NCBI RefSeq assembly: GCF_028476545.1
Contig: NW_026732602.1
Location: 53,772-117,771 of the forward strand
Length of the DNA stretch: 64,000 nucleotides
DNA from: Physella acuta
Taxonomy: Eukaryota; Mollusca; Gastropoda; Physidae
Direction of reading: 5' to 3'
The position numbers and the translations under genes were made by a program. Each line of letters starts with the position of its first letter. Positions within the stretch are counted from its first letter, which is position 1. The notes under the pieces were generated by a model. That model was not told the DNA's origin. It did no database searches and worked only from the letters and a program-made list of their open reading frames with translations. Below are positions 13,411 to 24,300 of the stretch, piece after piece.

Positions 13411-15057
13411 GACTTGAGGACTTGGGTCTTTCAGACGGGCAGACAAGGGCTAATGGTAAGGTACTGGTGTGTTGTTGTTTTTTTCTTAGTTATAGTATAC
13501 AGCTAGGTAGTACTACAATCAGTGTTTATTAATTGTAAATAGAATTTATAGTGTGTGTCTGTTTGTGGAAGGGGGTGGCATTTGGCCTTAAAGAAATCAC
13601 ATCTGGAAGGGAAATAGAAATATGACTTTTATGAAGATGTGCTTATAAGAAGAGGTGATTTGGGGGGGGGGGAAGGAGTTGACAATTTTTTTTATTTTTA
13701 AAATTGAAAATTGTGACGAGATTTTATTTTTAAAATTGTGTTAAAAAATAGTTTTCGTTACAACAATGCGATTATAAAATACAAGACGGGAGATTAATGA
13801 AATAATTAATTAACATTAACCTTTTTTTCACCTTTCTGATACCTCTTTGAGTTAGAGTCCAATAAAACTGGGGGGAGGGGGGGGGGAAGGGGAATAAGAA
13901 AGCTACACGGAGAGAAAAGGTGGGGTTGAAGACATTGTTAGAAGAGGGATCGCATTCCAAAAGAATGTTGGGTATTGATGCACCCTGTCACTTTTCTTCC
14001 TGATCTGTCATTCTCACTGGACTAATGTCACCCTAGAGAGCTGTTCAATGAAGCGTAGCCCATAAATACTAAGTATTAGTAAGTTTGTTAGGCAGGGTAT
14101 CTAAGTGAGTACGGGGAGGTGAGCGTCACAACACCCACCCCCCTTCCGTTTTAATTTTACAAGAGCACCGCAGTGTTTCTTCCAGAAATTTTTCTCCCGG
14201 GGGGGGGGGGGGGCACTTGAAATTTTCGGCGGGGGGGGGGGGGGGGGGGGGCGGACTAAAATTTCTTGGGGGGGGGGGGCGGACACGATTAAAGTATATA
14301 TTTTCTATATAAATTCCATTTCGTTCGGAGGAGGGGGGGGGGCGGTAGACTCTCTTCGGGGAGATGCCTGGAAAAACTCTGAGAGCACGTCAAAATCGAA
14401 ATGCCGCTGCTGTATAAAAAAAATACATGGTCCTTGGGGTGCCGTATACGGGTACGCCCCTTGTGATGTGGTTGGGTCTTTAGAAGCTGTCCCCCCCCCC
14501 CCCCCACACACACACACACACATGCAGATACATTCCTCCCTTAATTCACGCCCCTCCACACCGAACCAATTTTATGACGAAGCCCACTGCATTGATTGCG
14601 ATACTACGCAGGAAAAGATGCGCAACTCTGCCATTACCAAGTTCGATTAATCTTGTATTATTTCCCTTGATTGAGCTGACACACAAGTGTTGTATTTAGT
14701 GCGCTGCACAATCCCCACGAGATTACGAACAAAAATAAGCAAGGGGAGGTAATAGATAAAAACAAAGAATGCCAGTGTTTTCATTGGTCAATCAGCAGAG
14801 CGTGACGAAGGTTCGAATCCAACCATCGATAATTGGATGAACTTGAGCAAGGTCAAGGGTAAAAGCTTGATGTCATGATAATGTGGGTAGTCATATTTTA
14901 TCCAAAACAAAAACTTAGGGGTGGGGGATAATATTGTGAACTTGTGATGGGACAATACGATTTAGTGTTTTTCTGATGGTACTGTTGTTGATGTTATGTG
15001 TAGAGTACATAGCATGGTTAGGATCAGGGTTAGGTTTGGTTGAGGTTCAGGATTTAA
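13411..15057. other. Intergenic with dense poly-G tracts
   Basis: G runs of 10-20 occur at about 13662, 13871, 14200, 14231, 14268 and 14331, and a C run plus (CA)n at 14491-14522. GGTTCGAATCC at about 14811 is an isolated B-box-like motif without a tRNA fold. Confidence 0.55.
14258..14385. repeat. Dispersed repeat with G tracts, copy 2
   Basis: Diverged copy of 12208-12370 in the same orientation (GGACACGATTAAAGTATAT, GAGATGCCTGGAAAAACTC). It is preceded by further poly-G runs at 14200-14252. Confidence 0.6.
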
Positions 15058-15190
15058 AAAAAGGGGTCATCCAAAAATGACGTCACGCTTTTTTGACGAT
15101 TTTTAACCTCCCCCCCCCCCCTCCCCCTCCGTCACACGTTGTCCCAAAAAGCCACACCCTCCCGACTAAAATGACGTCACACATCAGCCT
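15058..15190. mobile_element. Short interspersed element with paired ATGACGTCAC ends
   Basis: GGGGTCATCCAAAAATGACG at the left and AAAATGACGTCACACATC at the right enclose a poly-C stretch and CGTCACACG. I recognise the left motif as a common dispersed invertebrate repeat but cannot name the family. Confidence 0.35.
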
Positions 15191-15309
15191 ACAACCCCTC
15201 TCAAAATTGCTATTGAATGTTTCTTAAAACATCGATATATTTTCTAAAATCTTGTCTGAACTCTGTCAACATAGAGTATTTTGATCAATTTCTATTATAA
15301 CTTATTAGT

Positions 15310-15657
15310 TTTGTAAAACGCGAAATAACGTCTACAACTCGTTTTCTAACATTGCTTTTGTATAATGCAAAAGTGAGACTTCCTGTCGAGGGAGGGACTT
15401 TGATAGTTTAGTTTCTGACTGTTCTTGCGTGAGCTTGATATGCTTTAGAGTAGTTCTTCTTTTTTTGGAGGTACCAAACTCCACCAGTTTCATAAAAACA
15501 TTCACCGAACCCTTCTTTATAGTTCTATCGTCTGCGCTGACAAAATCCGATCTTAAATCATATGAGTCGGGTGTGTCTTGACCTCCGTCTAGCCTCTGAG
15601 ACTGACTCACCGAAACTCTGGGGTTCGATCGAACCCAGGTTAGGAACCACTACTTTA
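15310..15657 (-). mobile_element. hAT (Charlie-like) end fragment
   Basis: On the minus strand it starts AGTGGTTCCTAACCTGGGTT, then GGGTTCGATCGAACCC-type sequence and a GTGAGTCAGTCTCAGAG stretch that I recognise as the 5' end of widespread hAT elements in animals. A 92-codon open frame inside it is not a recognisable transposase domain. Confidence 0.45.
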
Positions 15658-17999
15658 GAGTGGCTATCACTACGCCACTCACCCCTCCATCTCTCTCTCA
15701 CACACTGTCTCTTTCTGAAAGGATTGAATTGAAAATTGTGAATGTTTTTTGTTTGTGACGTCGATCTGTTTTAAAACAAGGGAGATAAAAATTGAGATGA
15801 AATTGATCACCGTGTAAATTGAGATAAACTGTTAGCTCATCGAAATCCAACACAATAATGTTCAGTAATTGCAGAAAAAATATTTTAAACAGTTCAATTT
15901 ATCAGTAGTAACTAACATTAATATTCGTGGTGATGGGGAGGGGGGGGGGATTTACCCAGCTGCACAATATAAATGTTACAACGACAACAAAACTTGAGGC
16001 ACGATGTCGTTTCATTGAACCTGTTTCACCGACACTGTCTTCGCCGAATCTTCATTCGCTCTTTTCAATCTTTTTCCCACCAACAAAAAAAGTCATTAAT
16101 CATTAATAAATTAACAACATTATGTTTTGTTCATCACAGTTTGTCGTCCTTGAATGATGCAGCAGATTTTATGTGTTGGAATTTTTTAACGTGTGATGGA
16201 TGAGATATTTAACCATAATTGCACTTTTCTTTATACATGAACCTCTAGTTAAAAATGTATAAAGACTTTTACTGCCTTTTAAGAAAATTAAAATTTTAAC
16301 AAGTGAACTGAAGATGTCTGCTGAAGTGATTATAACAAAAATCAACAAATAATTACAAGTTCTGTAGTTTATTGTGAACGCGGTATAAATAATATTTCTG
16401 TAGCATTAGCTTTTCTATATTTAGACTGGGTTGAGGAATATTAAGACCACAAAGTAGAAGGAACCTTGAGACATAGGTGTGTGGCGAGAAGATACTTGCT
16501 AACACGTGCCAGGTATTTATTATAGCTGGGGAGGCTCAGGAACAATTTATATTTATGTATACAAAAAAAAAATAAGAAAAAAAGAAACCGGGATTTGTAC
16601 CAATTTGTGAGATGAGGACGTTGGAGGGCCAACCCGTTAGCATTTTTTCAGTTCCTTGATTCCACCAAGATTTTTCAAAATTCTTTTACATGCTTAGTCC
16701 AAAGTAGGCTACTCCTTCAATCAATGACATAGAACGTTCTGGATTTAAATGGCTACCAACCAAGGTACTTAACTAACTAGGTTACAAACATCGAATTAAT
16801 TATCACGTTTTTAAACAAGCCCTCCGCCACACCACCATAGCCCCCTACTGATGAATCCGAGGCACGTTTGTTCTTCATTATCCCCAAAGTTATTTTAAGA
16901 CCCGCGAGCAGGCAGCGCCCTCTGCGTTAAAAATGAATAATCACAGACAAACTCGTGGAATATTCCCGTCCCCCCACTTGTCCACGCCTCTGTCAACAAA
17001 CTTTGCATTTGGTCCATGTCTCTAGCCTTGTTGACCGACTCTCTCCATTCTTGTCTTGTTTAACGGTTCGATTATCTCCCCTCTATTGACGCGGGCTGGA
17101 GTAACGATTCTCTCCCCTTACGGACGTAGCCTCAACAGCCCGTCAAGAAACGTGATGGAAAACCAAATTCAACAGTGAAGATTTTTTTTTTCTTCAATTA
17201 ATTACTTTTTAAAATTTTAAATCAGTAATTAATAATGGGCTAATACATAATTAAATGATAAACTGGTTTTATTAATTAAGGCCATCATTATAAAAGGATT
17301 TAATTTAAATGTCATATTTAACATTATTGGTAGGACTAGTGAAGAAATTTTTCTCAGACTATGAGTTAAATACAAGTAAAGTTTAACAATTAATTACACT
17401 GTAATTGTACCCAGGATTTTCATCACAAGAATATAACATTCATAATGTAAACAGACAAGACTCCATCATTCTGTGATACTACGTAAGTAATACATTTATT
17501 TTTAAAAATTCCAGAAAGAAAGTAATCAATAATATACAAAGATTTTTACTACTAAGTAATACATTTAATTTTTAAAAATTAGGTAAAGAAAGTAATCAAT
17601 AATATACAAATATTTTTACTGTTACAAAAGACAATATGTATCATTTTAATAATAAAAAAGTGAATTTTAATTAATCCATTATTATCCAAAATGTGATTAC
17701 TTATCACTATGTGAATAATTCAGGTGTTAAAAGGAGATTCAGAAAAGATGAGGTTAGCATCAAGTAAACTGGTTTACTAGATGAAATACAAATATACAGC
17801 AAAGAAAAATGTGAAATTAGAAAAGGATGTACAGTGTCATAGTTACAGAGGGAATTGATGTTGATGCTGTGGTTATTTAGAGCTGCACACTTGGTCAAGC
17901 TGAGGTTGTGCAGAGCTACTGCGCAATTTGAGTTGTAAAGCTGAAACAGTGAGTTAGGTTTCCAGAAAATCTTTTCGACTGGATGTGAGCCCCTCATTC
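15658..17999. other. 3' flank of KNTC1, no continuation found
   Basis: I searched both strands for the missing ROD C-terminus and saw none. The stretch 17850-17995 has a balanced base composition and an open minus-strand frame of 96 codons, but it shows no similarity to ROD. Around 16900-17150 the DNA is richer in CpG without a recognisable gene. Confidence 0.5.
17478..17622. repeat. Two-copy direct repeat of about 73 bp
   Basis: Two AT-rich copies share AAAGTAATCAATAATATACA and flanking sequence. No coding potential was seen. Confidence 0.6.
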
Positions 18000-18370
18000 A
18001 TATGAGTTTTATCTTTGCTAGAATGTATTTCTAGAAGACATCACTATAAAATATCCTTGATTGTAAATCCACAATCAAATGTTTTTTATCTATTAGAAAT
18101 GTCCCCAAATGAACTTTGATCTATAGGATATGTTTTCCCCCAAATGATCTTTAAACATGTCTAGATATTTCCACAAATTATCTTTTATTTTTAATAGGAA
18201 TTGTCCCCCAAATGATCTTTGATCTTGTCTGAAAAATATTATCCTCAAAAGATCTTTGATGTTTAAAAAATGCTGTTTCTAAACAATCTGTGATCTTGTT
18301 TTAAAATGTTCTAATGATCTTTGATCTTGCTTAAAAAATGTGGTCCCCCAAATGATCTTTGATCTCATCC
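18000..18370. repeat. Degenerate array at the end of KNTC1 exon 50
   Basis: Variable-length units share the core AATGATCTTTGATCT, five to seven times. The core overlaps the codons DEIKDH at the end of exon 50. The last readable codons and the stop of the KNTC1 model lie within this array, and no GT donor follows the last conserved block. Confidence 0.65.
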
Positions 18371-21300
18371 TCTGTGGCACACCTCAGCAAACAAAACAAG
18401 GCACGTTTATAGGACTGGTTGTTGCAGGCCTCAGTCTGAAAGTGAAGGGGAAATAATCATGTACTCAGTGCTGTGAGCAATGGAGACGTCAGCACTACAG
18501 AATAGCTGAGTCTGGTAGAGGGGAGATGGGTTAAATACATGAGGCATGGAGTAGAAGATATTAGAGCAGTATGAGGAAACTATGTTCTGCAGACAAAATT
18601 ATTTTAATTATATTAAGACTAGAAATAAATTTTTAAAAAAGTGGAGAAAAATAAAATATGTACTAGGGGAGAGCAATAAATAAATATGAAGATAGGTATA
18701 AAAGTAGATTAACTCCCTTCAATAAGAAAACAGGTGCTTACCCCTTTGATAATTCCAGCTAAATATTTGAGACACTCTTCCCGATCTCTAGAATCCAGTA
18801 GATAAATCACTCTGTAATTAGTTGAAGCATTTTAGAAATTTGTATATTGTAAAATTTCTAAATATGTTATTTTGTTTTTCAATAATTATTTAAATTATTT
18901 AAAAATCTCACCTTTTTACAATGTCCTCTTCATTGACAGTCAAGTCACATACAACATCAAATGTCATGGTCTGTTAAATTAAAAAAATGTTACATCAATG
19001 TTTATTTTTTATAAAAAAAAATTTGGGTAAAAAACTACCTTGAATAATGTTTTATTTTCCAGACAAATATTAGAGGTTAAATGGGGGTAAAAAAAGAAAA
19101 ATCTCAGCAACTGACTCAAAGAATATAAAAAACATTGTTTTTAAAAAAAAATTAAATCTATATTTATTAGGTAATTAAAACTATGTCATCTGCCAATTAA
19201 ACCTGCAGAAGAAATAAGAATTTCTCCTTCATTCTTAAAATAATTAATTAAGTAATGTTTGATGGGGTTTCCTTCAACACAATTAATTATTGTAAGTGTC
19301 AATCTGTTTAGCACTATATAGGCTGTTGACTCTAATTTCAGCCTGCTTTTCTTTTAAGACTTGCTTCCATAGCCTTTGTCCACCCAAGAACAAAATACAA
19401 AGCAGCAGTTGTTTGATTTTGGAGTTGTCTCTCCTAGATGGGTTGCTGTCCCCAGTTATTGCTATATGGCCAATGTTTGAACATGGAACTTTTTAGTTTA
19501 GCAAGTATGATCTTTACCAACCCATCCATGCCAACCCAAACAAGTTTTGAAAATCATGATATCTGTTCAGTTTCATTATCCTTGCAACCAGCAGTGTAAA
19601 CAACTTTTTTAAGATTCCCATTATCCAGTATAGAATAGAAACCAGCATGTTTTCTCTGTAACAATCTTGCTACTAAACAGCTTCATTATACTTGTAAACA
19701 GTTTAAACAATTTTTTAAAAATTCTGTTACCTGATCAGCATCAGCAATGGCTGTAGCTCCCAGAACCCACTTGTCTATGAGAGAGAGGCGGAGCTCCAAC
19801 AGGTTGATACCATGCTGGTCAGCTATTTCCTCACACAGCTTGTTGATATCTGGGTAATAAAATCACAGCAGGTTAACAAATTAGCTAATGCTGGGCCTGG
19901 CTTATGGGACAGCTTGTTTATATCTGGATGTCTGGCTTATGGGACAGCTAATTTATATCTGGATGCCTGGCTTATGGGACAGCTAATTTATATCTGGATG
20001 TCTGGCTTATGGGACAGCTAATTTATATCTGGATGTCTGGCTTATGGGACAACTAATTTATATCTGGATGTCTGGCTTATGGGACAGCTAATTTATATCT
20101 GGATGTCTGGCTTATGGGACAGCTAATTTATATCTGGATGCCTGGCTTATGGGACAGCTTGTTTATATCTAGATGCCTGGCTTATGGGACAGCTTGTTTA
20201 TATATGGATGCCTGGATTATGGGACAGCTTGTTTATATCTGGATGCCTGGCTTATGGGACAGCTTGTTTATATCTGGATGCCTGGCTTATGGGACAGCTT
20301 GTTTATATCTAGATGCCTGGCTTATGGGACAGCTTGTTTATATCTGGATGCCTGGCTTATGGGACAGCTTGTTTATATCTGGATGCCTGGCTTATGGGAC
20401 AGCTTGTTTATATCTAGATGCCTGGCTTATGGGACAGCTTGTTTATATCTGGATGTCTGGCTTATGGGACAGCTTGGTTGAGTGGTAGACAAAACAACTG
20501 CAAATACCAGCCTCAAATTTGGTTCCTCTGCCCACCCACACATAAAGCTAACTTTAATAGAAAAATAAATTTTTCAACCTCCTTTCTTGCTGGCATCTTT
20601 TGTTTTATCAGCCGAGTTGACTATACAAGGGAGGGAGTACAGCTGTTGGATCAACTCCTCTGGCTGTTTGACAAGTTTCCGCAGCTCCCCCTCCCCCTGC
20701 AGCCCCGCCTTACACAGGGACCAGTGGGTGGAGAAGAAGGCAAGTTTGTTGGTGAACATCTGCTGTGTCAGCTGGGCTTTAGGTTTGATCTGGGGCTACA
20801 AGTATGGGAAGGTTTTTCATTTATCAAATAGTGTTGGCAATTTTTTTTAATTTAGAAAGTTTCTAAATTATTTGAGTTAGATAAGAAAAACTGTTTTTAT
20901 ATTTAAATAAAATAAAAATAAATACAGAGGCCTACCTATTATTATTGCAATAAACAATTTAACTGAATTTTAATTTAGATATATTTTGTATTCTGCAAAC
21001 CATTAACATTTTTTTCTTAAATTTTGGGAATACCCTTTTACATGTTTAATGGGATAGTTACAGTTTAGATGAAAATGTTTTTTTCATACTTTATAAAATA
21101 TGATGTCATTATTTATGAATATAATTTTAAGTATGAGACTAATATAAAATAAATATGAATACAAATAATACTAACATCGTCTGTTGAATGAAGCCACGTA
21201 TCCACACGACTGACACACCCCCTGAGGGCCAGGGTTTTCTCCCCCACTGTGAAAATAATTTTGAGAGTTGTTCCCCATTTAAACAATGTTTGAATTTCAA

Positions 21301-24300
21301 GGTCAGATAAACAATAAAACAATTAGTTAAAAATCAAAATATAGCTTATAACTATAAAAAATTTATTATTTAAATAACAGCTAGAATTAATATATTTACT
21401 ACTTTAATAATACAAATTGTATTATTAAAGTAGTAATTGTATAATTTTAGCTATTATTTAAATAATTAATTTTTTTAATGTAATTAAAACATCAAAAATT
21501 TCCTATTCATGGAAGTAAAAGGTATTTATTTCCCCTTTTTAACTGACTAATGACAGAAATTTGCAATAAAAACTGTGCTCATACCATTGGTGATTTTCTC
21601 TAGGAAAGAATGACAAAACCACATAGCACACTCCTTCCTCTCAACAAGGGAGAGAACTTTATCAATCTGCACCAGCAGGGTACAGAACTCATCACTGACT
21701 TTGCCTGGTGTTGACAGCGCCGATGAGGTTTTGAGGTAGTCTTCCAGCAAGTTGGAGGCCACTTTTAGCACCACATCATCTGGGGTAATCTACCGAAAAC
21801 ATCAACATTTTAAAATAAATCGTTTGATTGCAATTTAATTTTTTTTTTATTTGGCCTGAATAATGGACAGCTAATAAGATAACATACAACATTACATTTA
21901 CTACACTGCACTACCATTTTTTTAAAAAGTACCTGATCTGATCTAAGCTAATGTTATATATTTGTTTTAAACAATTTCCATGTATGATAATCGTGAATGC
22001 GACATAAAAAGAAACCCGTACCAGCAGTACTGGCGCCATGTTGAGCCAGGAACTCAAGGTCTGCAGGTTGAGCTCAGGTGTGATGATCTTCCACCTGTCC
22101 TTGCCCACCAGGTGATGATAGGGGAGGCGAGTGGAGCTGATTTCTGGTAGGACGTCAAGCTCAGTCAGCTAGAGGAGATGGTAGGGTCAATAAATGGGGG
22201 GGGGGGGGGGGGGGGCAACATTAGAGTAAATAAACAGAGGGGCTATTTGGAGTAAATAATGGAAGGGGCAATATCAAATTAAATAAACAAATGGGAGGGG
22301 CTATATTTGTGTAAATTAAAAAATGGGAGGGGCAATATCAGAGTAAATAAACAAATGGGAGGGGCAATATCAGAGTAAATAAAGAAATGGGAGGTGCAAT
22401 ATCATTATCAGAGTAAATAAACAAATGGGAGGGGCAATATCAGAGTAAATAAACAAATGGGAGGGGCTATATTGGAGTAAATAAACAAATGGGAGGGGCA
22501 CTATCAGAGTAAATAAACAAATGGGAGGGGCAATATCAGATTAAATAAACAAAAGGGAGGGGCTATATCAGAGTAAATAAACAAATGGGAGGGGCAATAT
22601 CAGATTAAATAAACAAAAGGGAGGGGCTATATCAGAGTAAATAAACAAATGGGAGGGGCAATATCAGAGTAAATAAACAAATGGGAGGGGCAATATCAGA
22701 GTAAATAAACAAATGGGAGGGGCAATATCAGAGTAAACAAACAAATCATGTAAACAAATAGGAGGGGCAATTTCAGAATGAACAATGTGAAAATAAAAAG
22801 TTCACAAATACTATTGGACTTTCAATAACAGTAATACATATATCATAAGGTTAAATCTAGCACAAAAAGCAATTGCTTACATCTGACACAGAACATTTGC
22901 TTAATATACCGACAGAAAGCATTTGCTTACATCTGACACAAAACATTTGCTTACATCTGATACAGAACATTTGCTTACATATACCAACAGAAAACATTTG
23001 CTTACATCTGACACAAAACACTTGCTTACATGTACCAACAGAAAACATTTGCTTACATCTAACACAGAACATTTGCTTACATACACTGACAGAAAAAATT
23101 CACTTACATCTGCTCCGTGCCCTGCCTCTCCTCTGGGCGTAAAACACTCCCTCCTCTCACTCTCGGTGGGAGGTTTACACCTTGTGTACATCTTCAGGTA
23201 TCTGAGCAGCTCCAGACCCTGGCAACAAAACAATATATTTATCTGGCCACTGGTTGAAAAAAAATGGAGGCTGATAACAAGCATTTGAACACACAAAAAC
23301 TGTGATGGTCTCTGTGTAATGTTATTTATTTTTGGCTGCGGCTATTCGTACTTAACTACAAATAGCCCTATGAAGGCTATTCGTACTCTGACCAATCAGC
23401 GTGCGGCATTTTTTTTTTTATTCTTGAATTCCCTTTTTCATCTTTTACAAGCTGTATAGATCTAGAACTAATTATTTTTAGATCTCCCTAACCCTATGCC
23501 TAAACCTAACCCTAACCCTAATGCTAAACCCTAATCCTTAAGAAAAATTAAAAAAAAAAAGCAAAAAAAAAACAGAAAAAAAAACCTCTGTGCCAGCGGA
23601 AATCGAACCCATGCCTCGAAAACCTAATAAGCCAATGCGCAACCACTTCGACCACCGGAACAGGTACGACAAGTTACAAAATTTGAATCTCATACACAGA
23701 CTGCAGGACAATGAATTTAAAAATAAATTTGATTGGTCGGCTAAAAATAGCGAAGTACGAATAGCCCTCTGAGGGCTATTTGTAGTGAAGTACCAATAGA
23801 CACTCTCTTTTTTTTAATAAGCAAGCACAAGTTCTGTAAAGTAGCTAGACTAAAGGTGAAATAATTTTTTTGTCCACCAACCCTTGTAGACTCAGCTGTG
23901 ACTTCCAAGGCAAGAATCTTCTCTAACAAAAACTCTATCACTTCATAATTGTAGCAGTTGACCTGGGAATAGAGGAAAATTTTTGAGTAAAAATTAATCT
24001 AAAAAGTAGATATGAATTTTCTTTTGTACTGAATAAAAAGCTGAAAGACAGTGAGTGAAACATGAACTGCCCTCATTAGTCTAAAAGACTTAACCTCGTA
24101 ATTAGACAAGTCTAACCCTGGTCAGTCAGGTAAGACAAGACTTACCCTGGTCTGACAGACAAGACTTACCTTGGTCAGTCAATCAGACAAGACTTACCTT
24201 GGTTAGTCAGGTAAGACAAGACTTACTCTGGTCATACAAGACTTACCCTGGTCAGTCAGACAAGACTTACCCTGGTCAGTCAGACAAGACTTACCCTGGT

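Noticed and set aside
14800-14835. A B-box-like GGTTCGAATCC as part of a tRNA or SINE
   Set aside because: No A box at the right distance, no tRNA fold and no family body.
17707-17997. A 96-codon minus-strand frame considered as the missing KNTC1 C-terminus
   Set aside because: No similarity to any ROD segment and no matching splice phase.
20114-20831. Overlapping frames of 102-137 codons with repeated CLAYGTA-like motifs
   Set aside because: Products of the 35-bp array next to exon 47. The tail reads antisense through KNTC1 exon 46.
22857-23296. Cysteine-rich repetitive frames (VSKCF, CKQMF)
   Set aside because: Translation of the array beside exon 42. Only the part overlapping 23108-23218 in the gene frame is coding.
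23587-23665. A tRNA gene on the minus strand
   Set aside because: A and B boxes are present but the anticodon stem does not pair and it lies inside a foldback element; treated as tRNA-derived.
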